From positions 310,001 to 374,000 of the forward strand of contig NZ_JAJBBR010000008.1 in NCBI RefSeq assembly GCF_020532555.1: a DNA stretch of 64,000 nucleotides, read 5' to 3'. Shown here one piece after another: positions 18,440 to 29,328 of the stretch (the first letter of the stretch is position 1; each line of letters opens with the position of its first letter). Below the pieces are notes generated by a model. The model had not been told where the DNA came from and made no database searches. It worked only from the letters and a program-made list of their open reading frames with translations. The DNA comes from Microvirga lenta (GTDB lineage Bacteria > Pseudomonadota > Alphaproteobacteria > Rhizobiales > Beijerinckiaceae). Both the position numbers and the translations under genes were made by a program.

Positions 18440-18826
18440 ATGACTTTTGCGACACGATCCGCCATCGCCCTGGGCCTCGGCCTGACCCTGATCGGCACGG
18501 CCATGGCGGCTCCGGCCGCGCGGCACGACGGCACCTGGAGCGTCCGGATGGTGACGGATTCCGGCACCTGCGACAGCAACTACGACTATTCGATCGCCAT
18601 CGAAGAGGGCAGCGTCCGCTATCTGCAGGGCCCCGGCGACGCGCCGGCTTCCGTTTCGGGCCGGGTCGGCTCCGACGGGAACGTGAATCTCGACATCCGC
18701 CGCAGCATCGCCAAGGTCGATGCGCAGGGCCGGCTGAACGGCAAGTCCGGCTCGGGCACCTGGAATCTCGCCATGCTCGGCTGCTCCGGCCGCTGGAACG
18801 CGCAGAAGCGCTCCGGCAACGCCTGA
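18440..18826 (+). CDS. Small secreted protein of unknown function (paralogue 1)
   Basis: A 128-aa exported protein: signal peptide to about residue 26 (IGTAMAAPAA), then HDGTWSVRMVTDSGTCD and a C-terminal SGKSGSGTWNLAM-type motif followed by CSGRWNAQKR. Two cysteines in the mature part could form a disulfide. It shares this architecture with the protein at 19229 (GTWSV, T-x-x-G-x-C-D, GRLxGxSGSGTW, CSGxWNAxKR), so the two arose by tandem duplication. GGAGGAG lies before the ATG. No named domain is recognised; the fold is probably a small beta-barrel. Confidence 0.8.
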   Translation: MTFATRSAIALGLGLTLIGTAMAAPAARHDGTWSVRMVTDSGTCDSNYDYSIAIEEGSVRYLQGPGDAPASVSGRVGSDGNVNLDIRRSIAKVDAQGRLNGKSGSGTWNLAMLGCSGRWNAQKRSGNA

Positions 18827-18877
18827 CACCGGCACCACCGCGACCAGGACAACCAAAAATAACAAAAGACTTCCGCA

Positions 18878-18907
18878 CCGCCGCATCCCCGATGCGGCGG
18901 CTTTTTT
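18878..18907 (+). terminator. Intrinsic terminator after secreted paralogue 1
   Basis: Arms CCGCCGCATC (18878-18887) and GATGCGGCGG (18891-18900) with a 3-base loop and a CTTTTTTA tail. It ends the transcript that contains the first secreted protein and possibly mutA, separating it from paralogue 2. Confidence 0.9.
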
Positions 18908-18930
18908 ACGTCTTCCGACAGCGACCGCGT

Positions 18931-19095
18931 GCTCTCCTCCCCACAGACCTCGGGCTTGCCGGAAACACCGACCGGCTCTCCTCCCCCTTGTGGGGAGGAG
19001 GTGGAGGTGGGGGTGTGAGCGCCACACCTTCATAGGCTATCGCTCACACCCCCACCCTGGCCCTCCCCACAAGGGGGAGGGAACAAGGTCGCGCT
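18931..19095. repeat. Palindromic intergenic repeat, copy C
   Basis: Located between the two secreted paralogues. The core (18976-19082) has left arm CTCCTCCCCCTTGTGGGGAG with GTGGAGGTGGGGGTGTGAG, centre CCTTCATAGGCTATCG and right arm CTCACACCCCCACCCTGGCC then CCCCACAAGGGGGAGGG. One partial unit (GCTCTCCTCCCCACAGACC) precedes it at 18931. This and copy A share arm order and core orientation. Confidence 0.88.
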
Positions 19096-19166
19096 GAACA
19101 CCGCCACATCCACACATGCGGCGCCCATCGTCGCTCCCGCCTCACGATGACCTGAGCAGCACCGCC

Positions 19167-19192
19167 GGAACCCCCTGTGAGAACCTCACGTT
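19167..19192 (+). promoter_or_regulatory. EcfG-type (general stress) promoter for secreted paralogue 2
   Basis: GGAAC at 19167-19171, a 17-base spacer, then CGTT at 19189-19192. This matches the alphaproteobacterial sigma-EcfG consensus GGAAC-N16/17-CGTT at every fixed position. Transcription would start near 19199, 30 bases before the preferred start codon. No such element precedes paralogue 1. Confidence 0.7.
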
Positions 19193-19228
19193 ACCCTCAC
19201 CCGATTGGATGAGATCATGGAGTTGTCG

Positions 19229-19597
19229 ATGCGGTTTCTTTCCTTGCTCGGCGCAGCGGCCGTCACGGGCTCCCTGCTCGCCGCTCCCGCCTTCGCCCAG
19301 ACGAGCCGGTTCGACGGCACCTGGAGCGTGGAGGTCGTCACCGAGCAGGGCGCGTGCGACCGGGCCTACCGCTATCAGGTGATCGTCGAGAACGGCCGCG
19401 CCCGCTACGGCGGCCCGGAGCAGTTCAACGTCAGCGGTCAGGTCCAGCCCAACGGCACCGTCAACGCCAGCATCTCGCGCGGCCAGGACCGGGCCAACGT
19501 GCGGGGCCGCCTCTCGGGCAATTCCGGCTCCGGCACCTGGAGCACCTCCGGCGGCCGCGCCTGCTCCGGCAACTGGAACGCGGAAAAGCGGGGATGA
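19229..19597 (+). CDS. Small secreted protein of unknown function (paralogue 2)
   Basis: A 122-aa exported protein. MRFLSLLGAAAVTGSLLAAP is a signal peptide cleaved after FAQ; the mature part begins SRFDGTWSVEVVTEQGACD and ends SGNSGSGTWSTSGG then CSGNWNAEKRG. It is the duplicate of the 18440 protein. The ATG at 19229 is preferred (GGAG seven bases upstream); an in-frame ATG at 19217 would add four residues. An EcfG-type promoter just upstream suggests induction in stress or stationary phase. Function unknown. Confidence 0.8.
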   Translation: MRFLSLLGAAAVTGSLLAAPAFAQTSRFDGTWSVEVVTEQGACDRAYRYQVIVENGRARYGGPEQFNVSGQVQPNGTVNASISRGQDRANVRGRLSGNSGSGTWSTSGGRACSGNWNAEKRG

Positions 19598-19723
19598 CGG
19601 CTCGGCCGTCCGGCGTGATGGAAGGTGTCGCGACTAAGCGACGATAGCCTCCCCGCGCCGGATGCCCTAGAATGAGGCAGCTTTCGCGTTGCTTCAGGTA
19701 CATCAAGGGCATCCGTCTCGACC

Positions 19724-21895
<2,172 letters not shown>

Positions 21896-22065
21896 AGCCC
21901 CTCGCCTGTTCTTGCCTTTCCTGCCTAGACAAATCGTCGCGCGCCGGCTTTTCAAGAAAAAACCGGCTCGTCAGCCCCGCCTCCCTCGCACAGTCTTAAC
22001 ATCCTGCGCGAGATACTTTGCCTCCACCTGCGGCATGAGCGCAGGACAACTGACGGGGGCTCCAC

Positions 22066-23247
22066 ATGTCGCTCAATCTCGACGGCTATTCACTCACCTT
22101 CTCCGACGAATTCACCGGCAGCTATCTCGACACCTCGGTCTGGGGCACGAAATACTGGTGGGGCGGGCGCAGCCTCGCGAGCAACGGCGAGATGCAGTAC
22201 TTCGCCGACCGCTCCACACCGGTGGTCCAGCAGAACCCGCATCTGGACCCCTTCGCCATCGCGGCGGATCCCTTCGAGACGGGAGACGGCATTCTCACCA
22301 TCACGGCCAATGTCTCCCCCGATCCGGCGCTGACCGACGGGCTGCCCTACGTCTCGGGCCTCATCAACACGCACGGCACCTTCTCGCAGACCTACGGCTA
22401 CTTCGAGATCTGCGCCCAGGTGCCTGCGGGCCAGGGGCTGTGGCCCGCCTTCTGGCTTCTGCCGCAGAGCGGCAACTGGCCGCCGGAAATCGACGTGCTG
22501 GAGCTCCTCGGCCACGATCCCTCGACCTATTACGCCGGCGCCCACTGGACCGATGCCAGCGGCGGCCACGCCTACGACACGCAGGCGGTTTCGACCGGAA
22601 TCGATCTCTCGCAAGGGTTCCACACCTACGGTACCATGTGGACCGCCGACACGATCACCTTCTATCTCGACGGCAACGAGGTCTGCTCCATCCAGACCCC
22701 CGCCGGCATGAACGAGCCCATGTACCTGCTCGCCGGCCTTGCGGTGGGCGGCAACTGGCCGGGGGCGCCGGACGGGACGACGCCGTTCCCCTCCCAGTTC
22801 CAGATCGACTACATCCGCGCCTGGGCTCTCGATGCCCCCGCCCCCTCCATCGTTCCGACGCTCGAGGGCGGTGCGGGGCCGGACGTTCTCGTGGGCGACA
22901 ACCGGACGAACACTTTCGACGACATCATCTTCGCCTATGGCGGCAACGACACGCTGGAGGGCCGGAAGGGCAACGACCTTCTGTCCGGCGGCGCCGGGGC
23001 CGACACCTTCCTCTACAGGAGCGGTCCGACCGGCCACGACGTCATTCTCGACTTCGATCCTTCCGGCGGGGACGTGGTCCGGGTGACCAAGGCGATCCTG
23101 GGCCAGAAGAACTTTTCCGGCCTCTACCGCAAGATCTCGGACAACGCGGCCGGGGACGCGGTTCTCAAGCTCGCCGACGGCGGCTCGATCACCTTCGAGG
23201 GCGTGAGCAAGGCGCAGCTCGGATACGACGACTTCCTCATCGTCTGA
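22066..23247 (+). CDS. Secreted GH16 glycanase with RTX calcium-binding repeats
   Basis: A 393-aa glycoside hydrolase of family 16. The catalytic motif E-I-D-V-L-E is at residues 141-146 (nucleophile E141, acid/base E146). Residues 268-315 hold RTX nonapeptide-like repeats (GGAGPDVLVGDN, YGGNDTLEGRKGNDLLSGG), and there is no N-terminal signal peptide, so export by a type I system is likely, as for rhizobial ExsH/PlyA-type glycanases. It probably cleaves a beta-glucan-like exopolysaccharide outside the cell. The dedicated type I exporter is not in the window. Confidence 0.88.
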   Translation: MSLNLDGYSLTFSDEFTGSYLDTSVWGTKYWWGGRSLASNGEMQYFADRSTPVVQQNPHLDPFAIAADPFETGDGILTITANVSPDPALTDGLPYVSGLINTHGTFSQTYGYFEICAQVPAGQGLWPAFWLLPQSGNWPPEIDVLELLGHDPSTYYAGAHWTDASGGHAYDTQAVSTGIDLSQGFHTYGTMWTADTITFYLDGNEVCSIQTPAGMNEPMYLLAGLAVGGNWPGAPDGTTPFPSQFQIDYIRAWALDAPAPSIVPTLEGGAGPDVLVGDNRTNTFDDIIFAYGGNDTLEGRKGNDLLSGGAGADTFLYRSGPTGHDVILDFDPSGGDVVRVTKAILGQKNFSGLYRKISDNAAGDAVLKLADGGSITFEGVSKAQLGYDDFLIV

Positions 23248-23267
23248 GGCGCTCCTCAAAGGCCGGA

Positions 23268-23333
23268 GCATCGGACCCAGAAGTGGGTCCGATGCGCTAG
23301 CGCGGCGGGCCGGGCGGACAAGCCCCGGCCCGC
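23268..23333. terminator. Two GC-rich hairpins downstream of the GH16 gene
   Basis: The first hairpin pairs GCATCGGACCCA (23268-23279) with its perfect complement (23284-23295) around GAAG. The second pairs GCGGGCCGGG (23305-23314) with CCCGGCCCGC (23324-23333). Neither has a T-run, so they may stabilise the 3' end or be repeat elements rather than terminate. Confidence 0.45.
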
Positions 23334-23498
23334 GAACTATTTCGCATAGACATGATTTGGCCGCAAAAAATCGCTCGGTTTGGCCGCATACCTCTATGAA
23401 TAGAGGTGTCGCAAGGGAATGAAACGCGTTAAAGCGTGGATTGTTAAGACCTTAGAAATCGAAGCCGCCTCAAAGTCTCAGAATGACGACCGGAGTTT

Positions 23499-23720
23499 AT
23501 GATGATCCCGATGCTTCTCTTTGGGATAGTGGGAGGTGCGCTTTCGGCTTACCTGGCCTTCCCCTACGGCTACATCGCCGCCTTCCTGGCCTACATGATC
23601 GGCGGCAGCCTGTGCGCCCTGATCCCCGGGCTGCTGCAGGCGAGAGCCGAGTTCAAACGGGAGCGTGAGCGGGAACGCGCCGCCGGCATCCACGCCTCGC
23701 CGGTCGGCGAAGAGTCCTGA
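23499..23720 (+). CDS. Small membrane protein of unknown function
   Basis: A 73-aa protein with two closely spaced hydrophobic helices (residues 4-22 and 26-46, MLLFGIVGGALSAYLAF and AAFLAYMIGGSLCALIPG) and a highly charged cytoplasmic tail with KRERERERAA. CGGAG lies before the ATG-ATG start. The upstream 150 bases are less GC-rich than the surroundings. It could be a regulator or assembly factor of a membrane complex, but nothing identifies the function. Confidence 0.65.
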   Translation: MMIPMLLFGIVGGALSAYLAFPYGYIAAFLAYMIGGSLCALIPGLLQARAEFKRERERERAAGIHASPVGEES

Positions 23721-23780
23721 ACCCGGTCAGGACTCCCCCCAGCCGCAAGACCTGCCGCGCTCACACGGCATCGTTCACCC

Positions 23781-24767
23781 TCATTCGAACTTGATGCCGG
23801 CCGTCTTGATGACCTGCTCCCACTTGTCGCCCTCCGCCCGCATATAGGCCGCCATCTCCTCCGGCGAGCTCTGGAGCACGTCGATCCCGGCGGCAGCGAG
23901 CTTCTCGCGGATTTCCGGCTTGCCGACCGCGCGCCGGTAGGCCTCGTTGAGCTTGGCGACGATCTGGGGTGGCGTTCCCGCAGGCGCCACGATCCCCTGC
24001 CAGGCCCAGGCCTCGAAACCGGGATAATCCGCCGCCACCGGAGGCACGCCCGGAAGCCCGGGGAACGGCCCGGGCGACGCGACCGCGATGGCCTTGATGG
24101 GCCCTGAGAGCTGGGACCGCGCGGTCGCGAAATCGATGAACATCATGCTGATATTGCCCGCCACCAGATCCTGCACGGCGGGTGCGGCGCCCCTGTAGGG
24201 CACGTGGGTCATCTTGATCCCGGCCTGCTGGGACAGCAGCTCCGTGGCGAGATGGAACGGGCTTCCGAGCCCCGGAGTGCCGTAGTTGATGGATCCCGGC
24301 GCCTTCCTGGCCGCTTCGACCAGCTCCTTGACCGAGTTCACCTTGAGCTTGTCCGTGTTGACGAGCAGCACGAGGGCGAAGCGGCCGCTGAGCGAGATCG
24401 GGCTGAAATCCTTGTAGGGGTCGAAGGAGAGGTTGCGGTAGAGGGTGCGGTTCGTGGCGAAGGTCGAGCTGTCGCCGAGCAGGAGCGTATAGCCGTCCGG
24501 CTCGGCGCGGGCCGCCGATTCCGCTCCGATATTGGTGCCGGCGCCCGCCTTGTTCTCGATCACGAATTGCTGGCCGAGATCCTTGCCGATTTCGGCGAAG
24601 ACGAGGCGGGCGAAGAAGTCCGTTCCGCCGCCGGCCGCGTAGGGCACGATGACCCGGACGGGCCGGGTCGGATAATCGGCCTGCGCCATGGCGGGCCACG
24701 GCGACAGGATCGAGGCTGCGCAGGCGGCGGCCATGCTCAGGAGAACGTTGCGGCGGGTCGGGTTCAT
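23781..24767 (-). CDS. Tripartite tricarboxylate transporter substrate-binding protein (TctC/Bug family)
   Basis: A 328-aa periplasmic binding protein. A signal peptide (MNPTRRNVLLSMAAACAAS, twin-arginine-like RR but without a full Tat motif) leads to DYPTRPVRVIVPYAAGGGTD, the hallmark of Bug receptors; ENKAGAGTNIG and NYGTPGLGSPFHL are further conserved parts. Such proteins deliver organic acids or aromatic acids to TctAB. No tctA or tctB genes are nearby, so this is an orphan receptor, as is common for the family. GAGGAAACC precedes the ATG; the longer frame upstream is not coding. Confidence 0.88.
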   Translation of the reverse strand: MNPTRRNVLLSMAAACAASILSPWPAMAQADYPTRPVRVIVPYAAGGGTDFFARLVFAEIGKDLGQQFVIENKAGAGTNIGAESAARAEPDGYTLLLGDSSTFATNRTLYRNLSFDPYKDFSPISLSGRFALVLLVNTDKLKVNSVKELVEAARKAPGSINYGTPGLGSPFHLATELLSQQAGIKMTHVPYRGAAPAVQDLVAGNISMMFIDFATARSQLSGPIKAIAVASPGPFPGLPGVPPVAADYPGFEAWAWQGIVAPAGTPPQIVAKLNEAYRRAVGKPEIREKLAAAGIDVLQSSPEEMAAYMRAEGDKWEQVIKTAGIKFE

Positions 24768-24986
24768 GGTTTCCTCGCATCTTCTTGGTTGTGAGAAGAA
24801 GCTAGTCCCGGCGCCCGTGAGGGCAAGCGGGACCTGCGCGGGAGACCCGCCGCGCACAGGACTTTTCACCGGGTTGAGCGGAAATGGAGACGATGCTCTA
24901 CTCCCTGCTCGATTCCCTCGCAGTTCAGAGGCCGCCGATCCACCTCCCCCCGCGCCTGCGGGGAACGAGCCATTCAGGGTGAAGGG

Positions 24987-25235
24987 ATGCCACGCTACTT
25001 CTTCAACGTGCATATCGGCGAGGACGTTCTCGGCGATCCCGAGGGCCAGGACCTGCGCGACGCCGACCAGGCCTGGGAGGTCGCCCGGGCGATGGCGCAG
25101 AACCTGCTGGGCACCGAATTCGCGCAGCCGATCAACTGGGCCGCCTGCCATATCGAGGTGACGGACGACCTGGACGAGATCGTCCTCGAATTCCCGATCC
25201 TCGAGGCCATCGACCTGTCGGGACAGCCACATTGA
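24987..25235 (+). CDS. DUF6894 family small protein
   Basis: An 82-aa protein beginning MPRYFFNVHIGEDVLGDPEG, the typical opening of DUF6894 proteins, which are abundant in Bradyrhizobium and Methylobacterium relatives. An Asp-rich loop (DADQAWEVARAM) and an acidic C-terminal half (TDDLDEIVLEF) follow. No function is known. It is a single gene between a Bug receptor (opposite strand) and repeat copy D. Confidence 0.75.
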   Translation: MPRYFFNVHIGEDVLGDPEGQDLRDADQAWEVARAMAQNLLGTEFAQPINWAACHIEVTDDLDEIVLEFPILEAIDLSGQPH

Positions 25236-25319
25236 CGACGCCGCCTCGCCTCCCCTTCAGGGAGAGGTGCAGCGAAGCGAGGATGTTGGATTGCGGCGGT
25301 AATCGGCTCGCACGGATAG

Positions 25320-25548
25320 CGCCGACCGGCTCCCCTCCCTGATCTCGGGCTCGCCGGAAGCGCCAGCCTGCTCTCCTCCCCACGGACCTCGCCCCGGCTC
25401 GAAAACTCACGCCGGAAGCGCCAACCTGCTCTCCTCCCCCTTGTGGGGAGGAGGTGGAGGTGGGGGTGTGAGCGATAGCCTATGAAGGTCCGGCGCTCAC
25501 ACCCCCACCCTGACCCTCCCCACAAGGGGGAGGGAATGAGGTCGCGCC
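25320..25548. repeat. Palindromic intergenic repeat, copy D (core inverted)
   Basis: Lies between convergent genes and fills most of the 378-base gap. The palindrome is 25430-25535, preceded by three partial units of about 60 bases starting GCGCCGACC, GCGCCAGCC and GCGCCAACC. The arms are in the same order as in copies A and C (GTGGAGGTGGGGG left, CACCCTGACCC right), but the centre reads GATAGCCTATGAAGG, the reverse complement of the CCTTCATAGGCTATC in copies A and C. Confidence 0.88.
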
Positions 25549-25613
25549 ATATGGGCAGCGTTTGCGGACCCACCTCAGGCGGAAGAGGTGAAGGGCAGGC
25601 TCAGGTCCTGCCA

Positions 25614-26600
25614 TCAGAGCTTCTCGCGCTCGATGGCGCGCTTCACCACCTGCTGCACTTCCGGGTTCGACAGGAAGAGGTCGTGGTTGATGTTGATGAA
25701 GCGTCCGCCGAATTCGGACGCGTCGGCCACGCGCACCCCCAGCGCCTCCAGGCGCTCGCGGTCGGCAGCGCCCGCCCTCACGATGCCGCCGGCGAGACGG
25801 CCGGAGACCTGGAGGGCGCGGTCGTTGGTGGAGCTGATGACGGTGATCTTCTTCGCGTCGGGTCCCAGCTTCTCCAGGCCGCGGGCGAAGAGGTCGATGT
25901 CGATGTCCGGGGCGGCCAGCACCACCGCGCCGATGCGCTCCATCGCGCTGGCGCCGCCGGAGCCGCGCAGCATCCGCAGGGTCTCCAGGGTCAGCAGCGT
26001 GCCCATGCTGTGCGCCACGATGTGGATGCGCCCGCCGCTCGGGGTCTTGGCCATGGCGGTCAGCAGCTCCTCCAGGGCATCGCGGGACCACATGGCGCTC
26101 TCGCGGTCGCTCACATAGCTGAAGGTCGAGCCGGCCGACGGCCAGGTGAAGAGGCCGGTCGCGCCCGGGAACTTGATCCCCTGCGAGAGCTGAACGGTGG
26201 AGGTGGCGGCGGACTCGAAGCTCTCCCGGTAGCCATGGATGTAGAGAAGCAGGTCGCGCCCGAGGGCCGCCTGGGCGAAGGTCTGCGCGGCATTCCTGCG
26301 GTCGAGCGAGCCGACGGAGGCGATGCTCCAGTCCGACGTGCCGAGCAGCCCATCGGCCGGCGGCGTCATCTTCGCCTCGGCAAAGACCAGGTCCGCAGAT
26401 CGCTCGCCGGTGAACCAGGGTTCCTTCAGCGGCTCACCCGCAGGCAGGCGCGTGGTGGCGATGAGAAGCGTGGGGTCGCGCGACAGCCCGGCGCGAGGCG
26501 CCAGGGGCGCTTCGGTCAGGGGGGATTCGCCGCCGAGACAGCCGGACAGAGTCAGGCTGGCGAGAGCGACGAGGGCAAGGCGTCGTGTGGGAAGCGGCAT
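25614..26600 (-). CDS. Alpha/beta hydrolase lipoprotein (DUF900 type)
   Basis: A 328-aa protein with a lipobox LTLSGC (lipidated C21). The alpha/beta hydrolase domain of the DUF900 type contains LLLYIHGYRESFE, nucleophile S198 in VAHSMGTLL, a likely acid in AAPDIDIDLF and a likely histidine in NINHDLFL near the C-terminus. It should be an esterase or lipase anchored in the envelope; the substrate is unknown. I begin at MPLPTRR (26600), where a lipoprotein signal starts; the much longer open frame to 27269 lies antisense to the DUF3750 gene and is rejected. Confidence 0.83.
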   Translation of the reverse strand: MPLPTRRLALVALASLTLSGCLGGESPLTEAPLAPRAGLSRDPTLLIATTRLPAGEPLKEPWFTGERSADLVFAEAKMTPPADGLLGTSDWSIASVGSLDRRNAAQTFAQAALGRDLLLYIHGYRESFESAATSTVQLSQGIKFPGATGLFTWPSAGSTFSYVSDRESAMWSRDALEELLTAMAKTPSGGRIHIVAHSMGTLLTLETLRMLRGSGGASAMERIGAVVLAAPDIDIDLFARGLEKLGPDAKKITVISSTNDRALQVSGRLAGGIVRAGAADRERLEALGVRVADASEFGGRFININHDLFLSNPEVQQVVKRAIEREKL

Positions 26601-26747
26601 GAACCGGGAATCGAAAGGACCAATCGGGGAAGCTGTTTCACCTCCGATGATGGCGGGCACAAGGCAACCGCCGTGCTTCGCCGCATTCCTTTCCGAACAT
26701 GGTAAACCCTTGGTGAACGGAACGCCGCAGGCCGCTGCGAAGCCTTG

Positions 26748-27533
26748 ATGCCCCAGGAATCGAGACTTACCTTCGCAACCATGTTCCTCCTCGCCCGCGC
26801 CCTCCTGACCATCTTCGCCCTCTTCCTGCTTCCCCTCGCCGCCCATGCCGCATGGTGGGCCATGCGCGACGACGTGGCGCCGTCCTGGCGCGCCGCCGAC
26901 TGGTCGAGCGCGAAGCTCCTGCCGCAGCCCTCCGAGGCGCCCCAGGCCATCGTCGCCGTCTATGCGGCGCGGGTCGGACGCTGGCGCGGCATCTTCGCCC
27001 ATCACACCTGGATCGTCGTGAAGGAGGAAGGCGCCACCCGCTACACCCGCTACGACAAGGTCGGCTGGGGCAGCCCGGTCCGCACCAACGGATGGGTGGC
27101 GGACGGCCGCTGGTTCGGCAACGCGCCGCAGCCCATCGTCCTGATCGAAGGCGAGGCCGCGCAGCGCCTCATCCCGCAGATCCAACAGGCGGTGGCGAGC
27201 TATCCCTACCGGTCCGTGGGAGCCTACAACGCCTGGCCCGGCCCGAACTCCAACACCTTCGTGGCCCATGTGATGCGTCAGGTGCCCGAGCTGGAGGCCC
27301 CGCTTCCGCCCACCGCCATCGGCAAGGACTGGCAGCCCCTCACCGACATCGTGGGCCTGACTCCGAGCCGCACCGGCATTCAGGTCTCCCTCGGCGGCTA
27401 TGCGGGCTTCACCCTCGGCTGGATCGAGGGGGTCGAGGTCGATTTCCTCGGCCTCGTGGCCGGCGTCGATGTCCGCCGCCCGGCCGTCAAGATTCCCGGC
27501 TGGGGACGGATCGGGATGAATCCCGTTACTTGA
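26748..27533 (+). CDS. DUF3750 domain-containing membrane-anchored protein
   Basis: A 261-aa protein with one N-terminal hydrophobic segment ([20 protein letters not shown]) that is a signal peptide or anchor, then a DUF3750 domain with [21 protein letters not shown] near residue 65 and [16 protein letters not shown] near 165. The histidine and asparagine-rich motifs suggest a peptidase-like or acyltransferase-like fold, but no activity is known. Its stop overlaps an ATG at 27533 in the meaB frame (TGATG), so translation of the two genes may be coupled. Confidence 0.78.
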   Translation: MPQESRLTFATMFLLARALLTIFALFLLPLAAHAAWWAMRDDVAPSWRAADWSSAKLLPQPSEAPQAIVAVYAARVGRWRGIFAHHTWIVVKEEGATRYTRYDKVGWGSPVRTNGWVADGRWFGNAPQPIVLIEGEAAQRLIPQIQQAVASYPYRSVGAYNAWPGPNSNTFVAHVMRQVPELEAPLPPTAIGKDWQPLTDIVGLTPSRTGIQVSLGGYAGFTLGWIEGVEVDFLGLVAGVDVRRPAVKIPGWGRIGMNPVT

Positions 27534-27568
27534 TGAAAAGCCGCGCGGAACGCGCTAAGGCTTTGCCC

Positions 27569-28555
27569 ATGAACGGGGGCGTGCACAGACGACAGGCGGT
27601 GACGGCGGAGGCCGTGGCGAACGGCGACCGCGCCGCCTTGGCGCGCGCCATCACGCTCATGGAGTCGCGCCGCGCCGACCACCGGGAGACCGCCCGCGCG
27701 CTCCTGCAGGAACTGATGCCGCGCACCGGCCATGCGGTGCGCGTGGGCATCACCGGCGTGCCGGGCGTCGGCAAATCCACCACCATCGACGCCCTCGGCA
27801 GCATGCTCACCGAGCAGGGTCACAAGGTCGCCGTGCTGGCGGTCGATCCAAGCTCCACCCGCACCGGCGGCGCCATCCTCGGCGACAAGACCCGCATGGC
27901 GCGCCTCGCCGCCGATCCCAACGCCTTCATCCGCCCCTCCCCCTCCTCGGGCACCCTCGGCGGCGTCGCGGCGAAGACCCGGGAGACCATGCTCCTGTGC
28001 GAGGCCGCGGGCTTCGACGTGATCCTCGTGGAGACGGTCGGCGTCGGGCAGTCGGAGACGGCGGTGGCGGACCTCACTGATTTCTTCCTCGTCCTGATGC
28101 TTCCCGGCGCGGGCGACGAACTGCAGGGCATCAAGAAGGGCATCCTCGAACTCGCCGACATGATCGCGGTCAATAAGGCCGACGATGCGGGCGCGAAGGC
28201 GAAGGCCGCGGCGGCCGAGTACAAGGCCGCCCTCCACATCCTCACCCCCGCCTCGTCGAGCTGGACGCCGCCGGTCCTGACGGTCTCCGGCCTCACGGGC
28301 CAGGGGCTCGACGAGCTGTGGACGAAGGTCCTCGATCACCGCAAGCGCCTGGAGGCGACCGGCGAACTCGCCGGCAAGCGCCAGGCGCAGGACACCAAAT
28401 GGATGTGGGCCCTCGTCCACGAACGCCTGCACGACCGCCTCACCCACGATCCCGCCCTGCGCAAGCGCGTGCCGGAGATCGAGCGCGCCATCGCCGACGG
28501 CTCCCTCTCGCCCAATGCGGGCGCGAGCGAGATCATCGCACTGCTGGGGCTGTGA
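27569..28555 (+). CDS. meaB: Methylmalonyl-CoA mutase-associated GTPase MeaB
   Basis: A 328-aa G3E P-loop GTPase. Walker A is GVPGVGKS at residues 63-70; [20 protein letters not shown] (switch region) and [10 protein letters not shown] (G3) follow, and AVNKADD is the G4 base-recognition motif. MeaB gates adenosylcobalamin loading into methylmalonyl-CoA mutase and protects it from inactivation, so it serves the mutA/mutB products here. TAAGG precedes the ATG at 27569; an in-frame ATG at 27533 would add 12 residues and overlaps the DUF3750 stop. Its 3' end overlaps the convergent GST gene by 23 bp. Confidence 0.92.
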   Translation: MNGGVHRRQAVTAEAVANGDRAALARAITLMESRRADHRETARALLQELMPRTGHAVRVGITGVPGVGKSTTIDALGSMLTEQGHKVAVLAVDPSSTRTGGAILGDKTRMARLAADPNAFIRPSPSSGTLGGVAAKTRETMLLCEAAGFDVILVETVGVGQSETAVADLTDFFLVLMLPGAGDELQGIKKGILELADMIAVNKADDAGAKAKAAAAEYKAALHILTPASSSWTPPVLTVSGLTGQGLDELWTKVLDHRKRLEATGELAGKRQAQDTKWMWALVHERLHDRLTHDPALRKRVPEIERAIADGSLSPNAGASEIIALLGL

Positions 28556-29249
28556 AAACGGGCGTCCTGCCGCCATAGGCGCCTTCGACCGGCGCGGACA
28601 GTTCCAGATCGGCGGCGACGATTTCGGACGCCGCCTTCGCGAAGGGCGGGCGGTCGCTCAGCCTGTCGTACCAGGCCGCCAGCGCCCGGTGCTCCGCGAG
28701 CGGCGGGCCGCCGAGGCGTTGCCCGAAGAGCACCGCCATGAACACCGAGGTGTCGGCGGCGCTGAACGTTCCGCAGAGATACGGCCTGTCCCCGAGCCTG
28801 CGGTCGAGTTCGGCGAGATGCCGGCTCATGACGGTTTCCGCCTGCTTGGCGGCCGCCTCGTCGGCCAGCCACCTTTCCGGATCGGCGGGACGGGGGCCCG
28901 TACGGTGCATGAGCGCCCGCAGGGGAACGAACATGACCTCGTCCGCGAACAGATCGAGGAGACGGCAGGCCGCCCGCTCCGCCGGCCCATGGGGGAAGAG
29001 CGGAGGATCCGGGTAGGCATCCTCGAGATATTCGAGGATCACCGTGGAATCGTAGAGGGTGACGGCCCCGTCGACGAGAACCGGCACCTGGCCTTTCGGG
29101 TTCGCCGCCAGAACGTCCGGATGCCGGGGGCTGTACCCCGTCGTCTGGTTGAACGGCACCATGATGCGCTCGAAGGGAAGCGCCTTTTCGCCGAGCGCGA
29201 TCTCCACCTTGCGGGAGAAGAGGCTCAGAGGCCCCGAGTAAAGCTTCAT
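28533..29249 (-). CDS. Glutathione S-transferase family protein
   Basis: A 238-aa GST. The thioredoxin-like N-terminal domain has [39 protein letters not shown] (the cis-Pro and glutathione-gamma-Glu site), and the helical C-terminal domain contains [14 protein letters not shown]. The catalytic position is a Ser (S9 or S12), not Cys. GGAAGGAG lies before the ATG. The gene is divergent from a TetR regulator with two palindromes between them, so it is probably the regulated detoxification enzyme. Confidence 0.87.
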   Translation of the reverse strand: MKLYSGPLSLFSRKVEIALGEKALPFERIMVPFNQTTGYSPRHPDVLAANPKGQVPVLVDGAVTLYDSTVILEYLEDAYPDPPLFPHGPAERAACRLLDLFADEVMFVPLRALMHRTGPRPADPERWLADEAAAKQAETVMSRHLAELDRRLGDRPYLCGTFSAADTSVFMAVLFGQRLGGPPLAEHRALAAWYDRLSDRPPFAKAASEIVAADLELSAPVEGAYGGRTPVFTAPAVR

Positions 29250-29301
29250 CGTCCGCTCCTTCCATTCCGCTGCAGCAGGCCCGCATTCCTCGGCGCCGCC
29301 G

Positions 29302-29321
29302 AACAGGACACTTGTCCTGTT
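29302..29321. promoter_or_regulatory. TetR operator candidate 1
   Basis: AACAGGACA-CT-TGTCCTGTT is a perfect 9-bp inverted repeat with a 2-base spacer in the GST/TetR divergent region, 53 bases from the GST start and 66 from the TetR start. Size and symmetry fit a TetR dimer site. Confidence 0.75.
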
Positions 29322-29328
29322 TCTGATT

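Noticed and set aside
16222-19723. Cobalamin riboswitch upstream of mutA or mutB
   Set aside because: I could not find a B12-box-like sequence or the expected conserved core before either gene.
21943-21970. GCCGG...CCGGC hairpin with T and A runs after mutB, considered as a terminator
   Set aside because: The T-run is inside the left arm and no U-tract follows the hairpin on either strand.
25614-27269. Extended 551-aa version of the lipoprotein hydrolase
   Set aside because: The extension lies antisense to the DUF3750 gene; the lipobox and signal peptide put the start at 26600.
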